DNA of 64,000 nucleotides from Bryum argenteum. Its lineage: Eukaryota > Streptophyta > Bryopsida > Bryales > Bryaceae. This document shows, one piece after another, positions 47,090-57,947 of this stretch. The position numbers and the translations under genes were made by a program. Below the pieces are notes generated by a model, which was given only the letters and a program-made list of their open reading frames with translations, did not search any database and was not told the DNA's origin. Where the stretch lies: assembly GCA_037043015.1 (NCBI GenBank), contig CM073321.1:14629001-14693000 (forward strand), given 5' to 3'. The number at the start of each line of letters is the position of its first letter. Position 1 is the stretch's first letter.

Positions 47090-47520
47090 CCAGAGCTACT
47101 AAGAGTCCCAAACTCTAATCAAAATTTGCAAAACCGGAAGCACTAATGGTAATAGGGAGTTTAGGCAAAACGTAGTGTACAGAGACGAAGGGCGGAGATG
47201 CGAAGGTGCGGAGGTGAGGCGAAGGGCAACAGGAGCGGAGCACGGGAGGAGCGGAAAGAGCACAAGAATGGAGCGAGAGCGAGGCGGAGCGCGAAAGCGC
47301 AGCGGAGCGGAGCAGGAAAGGAGCGGAAAGCGCATAGTGCGCAAATGAGGAGAGAGCCAGAGCAAGCGGGAAGAGAAATGGCGCCAAACAAGATTACGAA
47401 CTCAAAATAGAAAGGGCGCCAAATACGGCCAGTAACGGTATAGAGTAAAAGCGACGTCGTTGGGAACTTCGGGGGAACGGGGAGCTTCACAAGGAACGGG
47501 GAACTTCGCAAGGAACGAAA
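47090..47520 (-). promoter_or_regulatory. GC-rich 5' leader/promoter of the second DUF7869-like copy
   Basis: Matches 30,600-31,060, including pyrimidine-rich CGCTCC repeats and GAAGTTCCCCGTTCC motifs. Several small indels shift every open frame relative to the first copy, which supports a non-coding role. Confidence 0.5.
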
Positions 47521-50500
47521 ACATAATTAACGAAAATTCGGGAGGAACGACGACATCTTAGGGCAGTAAAATCATTTGAAGTTAAGTCGCCGAGGAATCT
47601 GTAATACTTCTAAAAATAGAAATTACATAATTGTAATAAAAAAAACCGGATTCGCGAGGAAAATGGATAACCCAAACTCAAATGAACAAAATAATCTCTT
47701 AATGCGCCGAATGTTAAAAAACGACATTTTGAATAGAAAGCATAACTTTGAATAGCCATATCTTCTTCATCTGAGGTCTGTTTTGAATAATATCACTTAG
47801 GTTTTCCTCCAAATCAAGTCTAGTTTCTATTCTAAACTTCGCAAAAGAGTATGAATTAATGAAATGCACTTTAGTGAAAACAGCTCTTCTATTTTATTGG
47901 AACTCCAAGCATGGAGCATGTATTATGATTGCAAGCCAATTACGTGAAATTAAAAATAGTTTTTCATGATTCGCTTTTTCATAATCATGATCTTAAGGTG
48001 ACTCTTAACAACTTTATAGTCTTTAAGCCTAGCGTTATGCTTAATTGATTAAAATCGACAGGTGTTGTGAAGTATAATTGTAAGATTTGTATTTACCAAA
48101 TTACGTGTAATATTAAAAGATAAATACTTTACACGTTGAAACAGTTATAGTAAATATTATATTCAAATTATTTAAATGTGATCCTATAAGATTAGTTTCT
48201 ATTTAATTAGGTGTGGTGTATTACGTATGATATTCAATTAAGTTGAATGTGATATTCTACAAATGGCCATTATAAACGTAATATTCAAGATATTTATGTG
48301 ATATAATATCATATAAGTATTTAGACAGTGATTAAGTTGAGAAATCATAAGTTTATTACGTATTTTTTCAAGTGTGTTATTTCCAATATGATATTTTAAG
48401 TATATTACTTAAAGTATAATATATTTAAAGTATAATTTTATTGCTTTAAAATTCAGTCTTGTTAACATTGAGTGACTATATGTTTTTTAAAAGTTTAGTA
48501 TTTTATGTGTGATATTCAAACATAATAATATTCTGTTTTACTTCAATTCTTATGCTAGGATGCTTTATATACTATAGTATTCTAAAGTTATCTTCAAAAA
48601 TTTATAATGTATCTGCATTTACGCTTTCTTTTATAAAGTTGATATCTAACTTCTATGTTTACTTTTCAATCCTTCCTCTTTAAGTTCAAAAATAATTAAC
48701 CTTTAATCCTAAACCTTCAACACAATAACTAAAACCTTAATTCCTAAACTCGTTAGCTTAAATTCTATACTCTATTTAAGGACTCTCGCAACGCATTCTA
48801 TCTCGTGGCGCACTCTCTACTTTCCCCGCGCACATGTCCTTTCGCTATTCCGCCGTTTTCTTCTGCTCCTACTCCTCGCTCATGCTACTTTAGCTAATCC
48901 TCGGGCTCATTCTCTTTCTTGCGCTTGTTTGCATCGCTTCGAAGCTCTTCTTCCGTTCAATTTGGTGCAGCCTCTGTATTTTTCCAGTCGATCATTTTTG
49001 GATTGATTCACTTGATTTAGCTCCGCGCTTGGTTTTTTCATTGAAACAATTTGATAGTTGCTACTGTAAAATGGTTGCAAATGGCACATTCATTTTAAGG
49101 AGATTTGTATATTAAGCTATGAGAATCAAATGTGTTGGTTGTGCATTAAATTTTAAATTTCGTTATTTGTTTACATGTGTCATGTTTACCCTGGCAGAAT
49201 ATTTATGTGAAATCTTCATAACTTTTTTATTTAGATATTCTTTACTTAAGTATTAATTTTTTATTAAAGATTAAGGAGTTTAGATTAATTTTTGTTTAAT
49301 ATACTAATATGTTTTGTTTTACTATATTGTACTATATGAAAATATATTTATTATTATAATAAGGTATATTCAATATTATTGAATATGCTATTATACACTA
49401 TATTACTACATTAATTTATACTTAAATAATAGTTATTATATCAATAGACTAATCTACTGTATTTTAAATTTTTTAATAATATATAATGTCTATCAGTTCT
49501 AATAGTTGAATGTGAATATTAATAATGTTTTGTTCCAATAGGATATTTCCCTACCTAACGGGGAAATGTAGATTAATAATCATGGGCATTCGTCATACAT
49601 AAATTAAATGCATATTTAATTGTGCGTAAATACTTTATTTTATTCCGTGCTAACAATATGCTTATTGCCTACAAAATTACTTAATGTAGGTTAAATCAGT
49701 TAACGTTTTACTAATGAAAATTAAATATTTAGAATCAAAAATATCTTTTTTGTAATTTTGTATCTTACTATCTTAAGAAACTTAGGTTTGCCTATGCGAA
49801 CTTATGTATGCAAAATTGAGATTCAAAAGAAGTTAAGTATCATTCCCAATATTTTTTTCAAGAAATGTAAGCAATCGGTATAAAAGGCAATGTAGTTACT
49901 TAATGTTTCCTCGTGAATTTTGATCGACACAAATGAAAATATAAATAATACGATCCTAATTGTTGAAACTTTAAGAAACAATGCTTACGTATAGGATATC
50001 GACTATGCATATCCGAATTTCAATCAAAATGAGACTCATTCTGTTAAAATGAGATTGACCCCAAAAAAGCTTGCTTTGTGGAAGACATCTAAGAATGACA
50101 AATACGCTCACATCACAAAGTTGTTGTGCATTCTTCAATTATTTCCTTCACGCAGAGAGAATTGGTTGCGCTATTTTCAGACAAAATTGATCCAATGGAT
50201 GAAGTAATTGCGGAGCGGAAAGAAGTAAAGCAATCAAAATATAAAAACCACTTACACTCTCTATTTGCCACTACATTAGATGTTTTTACTTACTTTAAAT
50301 ATTGACGGATTATTTAATTCTCATTTTCATTCTACAGTTAGTTTTTTCTAGCATATAATATTTCTAACACGATCACTAAAAATATATGGTTTCTTTTAGG
50401 TGTTTTAAAAATGATAATCACATCCTTATACAAACTTAAGGTTAATGTAGATGATAACATGCAGGATCGTTACCCGTATATATTATTTATAGGATACTTT

Positions 50501-52000
50501 CATTTTTTTAAGGTTCTTATGAAGTAATACAAGTAAAACAATCTTATTCTTCTATTTTATTTATTTACATTTTACTTATTATTTATAGTTTGAAAGTGAT
50601 AAAACTTTTACAAAAAACTCGTAGCATGTAGATTTGTTTTTTATACAAGTTATAAATATCACCATCATATTTATAAGTTTTCTTTTTAAGATCTAAACTA
50701 TGTTTCTTAATCTTAATTTACTTTCCCACCAATTAAACATATTTAACTAACATTTTATAGGATAATTACTCTAGGATTTAAAAATATCTTTATTCACTTG
50801 AATTTGATTTCTTACGAATTAATTTAAGCTTTAACCATAGAAATGAACTATTTTAATTCAATGCGTGAAAACAAAAACATATAAATTAAACAAAAACATA
50901 TAAACTAAACAAAAACAAATAAAATAAACATATAATTTTAAAGTAATGAAATAAAAAATGATTGAAAAAAAAGAAATACTTCCAATGTCTCGTGGTCCTT
51001 ATATTTTCACCATAGTTATCATATGACATGAATTATGAATTAAAGTTATAAAAACCACTCTTCGTCCCTTTTTGCGCATAATTACAGTTGCACTCGCCCC
51101 CTACTTCAAATTCTGCTGAGTTATTGAATTCTCACCAAATTTTTTAGACTTCCATTTGCCCTATGATATTTTTTACACTTTCACCACATTCATATGGTCC
51201 TATTTAGCTATTTTAGATATTAAAATCACCTTCTTTCCATCAGTTCTCTTATTCACCCCCTTATTCAAATTTCTAAAAGGTCAACGTAAACAATGACACA
51301 TAGATGGGTTACTCCTATGATTTATTTTATGACCCCATAATTTTTATAAGGTTATTAATAGTTAGTCACAGTACAAAAATCTTTTTGCTCCGCAATTTAT
51401 TTATTTTTCCCTTATTATTTTAAGTTCCAATGTGTTAAAACTTTTGTAAGAAACTCATAGCATATAGATGCCTCTTTCTCACAAATTTCTAAATATCACC
51501 ATCAATTTTATAGGTTAGCTAACCTAAGATTCAAAAATATTTTTTCTCATATTCTTTATATTTTCTACAAATTATTCAAAGTTCGGGTCGATAGAGTAAA
51601 TGTAATGTAAATCGGGAAAAATAGTTCCGATTTCTTAGATATTATTTTGGTGATTCCATAAATTTTATTGAATCCTTATTACCTTCTTCACATATAAAAA
51701 CCCCTTTCCAATAATTTTTTTTAAATACATCTCCAAACGCCTCCTATTTTGACAAGTCTAAATAATTAAACTTGTGTACTTCTTCAAAAATTAACTAACA
51801 AAAACATATTTAACTTACAAAACATATTTAACTAACGAAACATATTAAACTAACAAAACATATTTAAGTAACAAAAACGAATTAAAAAAAAACATATTAA
51901 ACTAACAAAACATATTTAAATAACAAAACATGTTAAACTAACTAAACATATTGAATTAAAAAAACGAAAAAAAAAAAAAAAAAAATTTAAAAAAACCGCC
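47520..52000. other. AT-rich centre of the second cassette
   Basis: No gene seen. It matches 31.1-33.9 kb and 36.5-38.0 kb of the first cassette in blocks. The RING-like gene and GGGGCCCC minisatellite are absent; the shared sequence resumes near 49,900. AAAACATATTTAACTAAC tandem-like repeats occur at 51,790-51,955. Confidence 0.65.
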
Positions 52001-52532
52001 AACCCGGCAGCTCGGGCAGGCCAAGCAGACCCGGCTTGGGCCGGGCAGCCTGGCAGCCCGGGCAGCACCGAACGGCGGCGGAGGAGGTCGTCTCGCAGAC
52101 AGGCGGCGGCGGGCGCGGTCGAACCCCTTCAATTGCTCCCGCCTGAGCTCCTTCTTCCCCGCCTCCATCCTCCCGCCGAGCTCCTTTCTTCCTCGCGCCT
52201 CCATCTTCCTCATTGCCGCGCCCTTCTCACCGCCGCCTCCTTCTCACCACCGCGCTTTCTTTCTCCGCCGCCCTCCCTCCGCTTGCTTCCATTGCGCTTT
52301 TCCTGTGCTTTTTCAGCTTTTCCTCATCGCGCTTTTCCTCATCGCTGCGTTCGCCGTGTTGTGCTCCTGCTCCTGCTCGCCGTGTTGTGCTCCTGCTCGC
52401 CTCTGTGTTGTGCTTTTGCTCCTCCGTGTTCAGCTTTTGCGCCTCAGTCTTCAATCGCTGCACGCTCTCGGCTCTTTTCTTCTGCGCTCTTTGTTGCATC
52501 ATCAGGGCATTTTTTGTCCACCTTCATTGTAA
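52000..52532 (+). promoter_or_regulatory. GC-rich 5' leader of ParB/methylase-fold copy 2
   Basis: GC-rich block ending in the donor CATT then GTAAGTTGC. The position and composition equal those of 38,150-38,647, though the sequence is more divergent than the exons downstream. Confidence 0.5.
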
Positions 52533-52709
52533 GTTGCTGATTCTGCACTTTTAGGTTTTGGATTGGGTTGGCATTTTCATAGCATTTTCAGTACATTGCA
52601 GGGCATAATATTATGGAATGTTGCTCGAAAAGTAATGCGGGTCTTCCAATTTGTGTTCTTCTCTTCGAAATTGGTGTTTTTCTGCTCAAATGCGCTCAAT
52701 TTCATCGTT

Positions 52710-53872
52710 CAGCTCATTTAGCTCGATGCCCATTCAGCTCGATGCCCATTTAGCTCGATGCCCATTTAGCTCGATGCCCATTTAGCTCGATGCCTATTTA
52801 ACTTCACTTAATCATCTAAATTTCCAAGAACACCAAGCCCATTTAGCTCGAGTCGAGCTAAATGGGCTGACTGCTTCACTGCAGTAAGCCCATTTAGCTC
52901 GAGTCGAGCTAAATGGGCTTACTGCACTGAAGCAGTCAAGCCCATTTAGCTCGACTCGAGCTAAATGGGCCTGGCCATGATTCAGGCCCGTGACCATTTA
53001 GCTCGAGTCGAGCTAAATGGGCTTGTCCGCTTCATTGCAGGTCAAGCCCATTTAGCTCGACTCAAGCTAAATGGGCGCGGCCCTGAATTGAGGCCAGGCC
53101 CATTTAGCTCGAGTCGAGCTAAATAGTCTATCTGCTATATTGCAGGTCGAGCCCATTTAGCTTGAATCGAGCTAAATGGGCCTGGCCATGATTCAGGCCC
53201 GTGACCATTTAGCTCGAGTCGAGCTAAATAGGCAGACTGCTTCATTGCAGGTCAAGCCCATTTAGCTCGACTCGAGCTAAATGGTCTCGGACCTGAATAA
53301 TGGCCAGGCCCATTTAGCTTGAGTCGAGCTAAATGGGCTCGAACTTCAATATAGCAGATAGACCATTTAGCTCGACTCGAGCTAAATGGGCCTGACCTCA
53401 ATTCAGGCCCGCGCCCATTTAGCTCGAGTCGAGCTAAATGGGCTTGACCGCTTCATTGCAGGTCAAGCCCATTTAGCTCGACTCGAGCTAAATGGTCCCG
53501 GGCCTGAATCAAGGCCAGGACCATTTAGCTCGACTCGAGCTAAATGGGCTGACTGCTTCATTGCACGTAGGGCCCATTTAGCTCGAGTCGAGCTAAATGG
53601 TCACGGCTATGAAACATTCGCCATCTGCTTCATTGCTTATCAAGCCCATTTAGCTCGAGTCGAGCTAAATGGGCCAGGCCATGTTTCATAGCCGTGACCA
53701 TTTAGCTCGACTCGAGCTAAGTGGGCTTGAACTGCCACAGAGCACTGAGCCCATTTAGCTCGAGTCGAGCTAAATGGGCATACTATTAGGTCCAGGGCCA
53801 TGCATATGTCGACCTTAGTGGACTTACTAGTAGGTTTTGGGTCATTTAGCTCGACTCGAGCTAATTGATCTC
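52710..53872. repeat. Half-site ladder and palindrome array D (19 units) in intron 1
   Basis: Half-sites (TTTAGCTCGATGCCCA) at 52,710-52,800, then nineteen full palindromes from 52,835 to 53,872 with mean spacing about 52 bases. This is the longest array in the window. Spacers form families (GCTTCATTGCAGGTCAAG, GGCCATGATTCAGGCC) and occur in both orientations. Confidence 0.95.
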
Positions 53873-54128
53873 TCCACCTATTGAAATCATGTCGGATTTG
53901 AGCGTCAATTTAATGACGATGTTTTATTGCCCTTCTGAATCTTACATGTGTCTCTCGTTTGCTGTATGGCAGTGATGCCGAGAACGAAACAAACTGCCAG
54001 AATCGTTCAGATGGCTTCGAATGCACCTGCCGAGCCTGAAATCGAAGTCAACTTGGATGCTGGTCAACAAGAGTCTGTTCCTGAGGTAATAGTCCACTTC
54101 ATATCTATGTTTCCATCTAATGTGACCA

Positions 54129-57100
54129 TTTAGCTCGACTCGAGCTAATTTGCCCTCTGTTAATTTGATATCCACAGGTCACTTACAATATGCAAGCCCT
54201 GGAGGGATTCCTTGCACCAGTAGTATTCGAATCAGCAGACGATCCGCTTGCAGCTATAGCTCTGGACGCGCAATGGGGGAGGTTGTGGACCCCCAAGCCA
54301 CATTCTATCAAGTCTTGGTCGATTCGTCCGATGAACAAGACGCACTTCTTCTTTTATCAGCAATCAGGATCTCACGGGGCATTTTTGCCCCTGTGTCTTG
54401 ATGCCTTCATCGAACTTGTTACATATGAGGACGAATTCCTCATGATCAAGTTCGAAGCAGTGGAGGTCGAAGGATTCGTCTTCACTATTGTGTTTCCCCC
54501 TAATGAAGTCCGTTTCTCCCACGACTTCATCCGGAGCTTTATGGTCGGGAAGGTCGATCCCAATCAACTTCATCATATCGACACGAAATTGCAGCCCAAT
54601 CAGTCTTCCCCGAAAATCTTCGCCAGATCGTACATTCCTTACACTGCGCAGATCTGGAAGGCTCTCTCTGATTTCGAGAATGCAAAGAAGAAAGGCAAGG
54701 CTCCAATGAAACGGCCCGGGAATCTACTGTTGTAGGCTCCATCCAGAAATGCTCCGTCGGGTCTAGGCACTCCAGAGGGAAGTCTAGGCGTTCAGGGTAC
54801 GAAGCGTCCAAACCCGAACTCTTCCAGCTCTGGATCCAAGAGGGGCAAATCCTCCGGCAGCGCTCTTATGTTCATGAACCCTACCATGAACGTGGCTGTC
54901 TCTGAGAAGGAGATCAAGTATGAGGAAGCGGCAAAGTCTCTGAAGGACTACAGGGACAGCTGTGGAGAGTGTTATGTCTTCTGTCGTGACAATCCCCTTG
55001 ATGTGTGGATCGACCTGCTTGACCCTTCCGACCAGGGTTTATCGTGCGATCTCTGGAACCAGCCGGCATCGCGCATTACAAGAACATCTTGATGAATTCT
55101 CTTGATGTAACTTCCAGACAAACCATCATCATTATGCCGAAGATCAAAACTGAGCCTGAGGTTTGGGATTGGGAAGTTCTGGTTCAATCTTGTCGGTTCT
55201 GAATTATCGACGGGCAGCACCACGTTGAGGCTGCGAAACAGTTGATTCGGGACAAGAAGATCGATGAATCGAAGGTCCTCGCCCTTCAGACATGGAAAGC
55301 CCACGTTGTGTGGCATTCCGACATCAACAAGATTCTGGACGTGTCGGCCATGGCGAACAAGACGAACAATGCTGGGACGTTCATACCTTCCTGGGCAACG
55401 AACATCATGGGCGCTAGAAAGGACTGGGAAGACTATGGCCGCCCTGAAAAACTGAAGAAGCCGCATCGACGTGAAACACCGGTTGAAGTAGATAACCGGA
55501 AGCGTTATAAGGTATAGATTACCTGGTCTTTACTTTTTCTGGTTGGCGTTGTTTGCATTCTCTATCAACGTGTTTGGGGATGTCGTTTTAGCTCGACTCG
55601 AGCTAAAACAGCATAGGTTGTTTCTTAATAGTTTGGCTTTCGTGCAGGCATTCGCGGCTGCTATGGTGAAGAGGTTCATCAGCATCAACAGTAACGCAAA
55701 GGACAAGATCGTCAGACCGTCGGACCTTCGCAACGAGCTCCTCATCATCACATCTCCGGACGACGTCTACGAGTTGTGGAAGAGGTTCATCACTGACTAC
55801 AGTCTTGGAGAGCTGATCGACCCCGACACCGAGCTTCCATTCAATCAGGCGAAAGATTGGGAAACCGCCTCAAAGAAGTTCACCTTGAACAGGGAGTTCT
55901 TCAAGGGAATGGGGCAGTTGGACGCGGAGAACCTCGAGGTGTTGGTGCAAAGACTTGGCCGAACGAGACTCGGATCGAACGTTGCCCTACCCCAAGGTGG
56001 CCGTGAGGAAGCCTGCGAAGAAATACTTCCAGTGCATGAGTGCAAAGCAGTGGGTGGAGAATCGGAAGAGGAAGAACACTGTCGCGAGGGAACTGCACAA
56101 CCTCAAGCCCTCGCTCGGTTTGTTCGACTCCGAGTGGCAGTTCGACGTCGAAAAATGGAGGAAGTTTAAGGTGGAATACAATCTGACTCGTCGACTATGT
56201 CCATGCTTCTCTCGGTCCCGGCGACTCGTTCTTCACCCTCTACCGTCAAAAGCGGCATTTAAGAATAGGAGTGCAGCGAGAGATATCGGAATATGCGGCC
56301 GAGTTCTTCAAGAAGTTCCTGGATGTCAAAGGGACGTTTGAACCTCCTGCACCGATTGTTTACACGCGGCTCTTTTACTCTTCCGAGTTCAAATTCGGGA
56401 TTTGGGACAAGAACTACGCCTGGAACCAATCTAGCAAGTGTGATTTAGGCTTGATTGATTTGCGAGCTGTCCCGGGGAGTGGAAGTAGAGTGGACGACAC
56501 GGAGAGTCCATACTTTCAAGAATTCCTTGATGTGTCGGCAGACACCGTGACCGATCCTCACATCAAGAATCCCGAGGTTTGGATGTTCATCACCTCCAAC
56601 GTCGACCGTAACTGCCAGGCAATGGTTTACGTCGACAAGAAGTTGAAGGACGAGTACTCTCGCAAGGCAGCCAACTACATGCCGGCCAACAACGAGCGAT
56701 TCAACGGCATTGCAGAGGGAAAAGCTTCAGAGAAGCACTTGCTCCCCCTCCTCTTTCTTGTCTAGAAGAGCAGCCATGCTCAGAGTGTGTTGGATGCGAT
56801 ACCCTCTGTATTTTACGCTCCTGAGTTGCCCCTCTATTCGAAGCCCGGCGCGTACAGAGAACACGACCTTGGTCTGAGTGACACCGAGCTCCGATTGGAG
56901 TTCTACTGTCGGGTGCTGAAGATATTCTCATCTCCGGGAGGGAAGTTTCTATCGATTATGGGTGGCACAAAGCCAATGTTGGCTGGAATTGTAAGTACAT
57001 TGCACCATTCCTTCAACTTGAATTCCACAAGCTCGTTTAGCTCGACTCGAGCTAAACGATCTCATGCTCGTTTAGCTCGACTCGAGCTAAACGATCTCAT

Positions 57101-57226
57101 GCTCGTTTAGCTCGACTCGAGCTAAACGATCTCATGCTCGTTTAGCTCGAGTCGAGCTAAACACTCGCATGCCTAACTCTATTCATCATGTATTTTGTCC
57201 ATGGCCTTTTAGCTCGAGTCGAGCTA
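54129..57226. repeat. Palindrome units in introns of ParB/methylase-fold copy 2
   Basis: Units at 54,129-54,149, 55,587-55,607, and five in the third listed intron: 57,036, 57,071, 57,106, 57,141 (exact 35-base period) and 57,208. Copy 1 has only two of the 35-base units at this place. Confidence 0.9.
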
Positions 57227-57926
57227 TTTCGTCTTAGTCTTCTTATAAGTTTCTCTCTCCTTCTAAAACAGATGTGCCAGGCTGAGACATTTGTTGTTAT
57301 CAGCGAGACCGAGAAGGAGGCTTATACGAATGCTGCGACGGATTATCAACATCTGGACTACAACGATATCAACGTCGCAGCATACGTAAATCCAGAAGCT
57401 AATCGCGGTCCCAAGCGTTCTGCTGAAGGGTCAGGGAAGGGAAAGAAGAGGATGTCTAAGAAGAAGACCACCCAGCATGCAAGCGACGACTCTTCCGCTT
57501 CTGAGCACGAGGATGAAGATGAAGGTGGTCCTTCTTCTCCGGCGGGGATGAATTCCCGCATGGATTCAGCTGTTCCTCTGGTGTCTCCTCCCGCAATCGA
57601 CTGGGCTGCGGTGGCAATTCCGTCCAGTACTGCTCGTGCTCCCCCTCGTGGTCGTGGTACTGCTCGTGCTCCCCCTCAGGGTCGTGGAAGCGGTCGAGCT
57701 CGGTCTTCTGCGTCTCATGGCCGCGGTAGAGCACGCGCCCGTCCGCGCGAATCTACCAAGCGTTCTTCTTCTGAGGCGCGAGCTGGAGAGGCTTCTCGGT
57801 CAAGAAGCGCTACTGTGCCTCAAGCACGGAGGGCGCTCGAAGCCAACTATAGGGCCTGCGATGTCGTCGAGGACATTGAGAGCCCCCCCTCCGACGCTTG
57901 CGTCGTGGTCCTCCATCGGAGGAGGA

Positions 57927-57947
57927 TTTAGCTCGACTCGAGCTAAA
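57927..57947. repeat. Palindrome unit inside a coding exon, copy 2
   Basis: A perfect core with central C, in frame, encoding LARLELN. It is at the same place as the unit at 43,548. Confidence 0.9.

Noticed and set aside
53386-53691. Protein of LARVELN repeats (101 residues), also 52,812-52,997 on the other strand
   Set aside because: It is only the stop-free frame of the palindrome array in intron 1; the palindromes read open on both strands by construction.
52835-53872. CRISPR-like array
   Set aside because: Regular 31-base repeats with 20-24-base spacers look similar at first sight, but spacers are related to each other and repeated, units are near-perfect dyads with a flipping centre, and the setting is an intron-bearing eukaryotic locus without cas genes.
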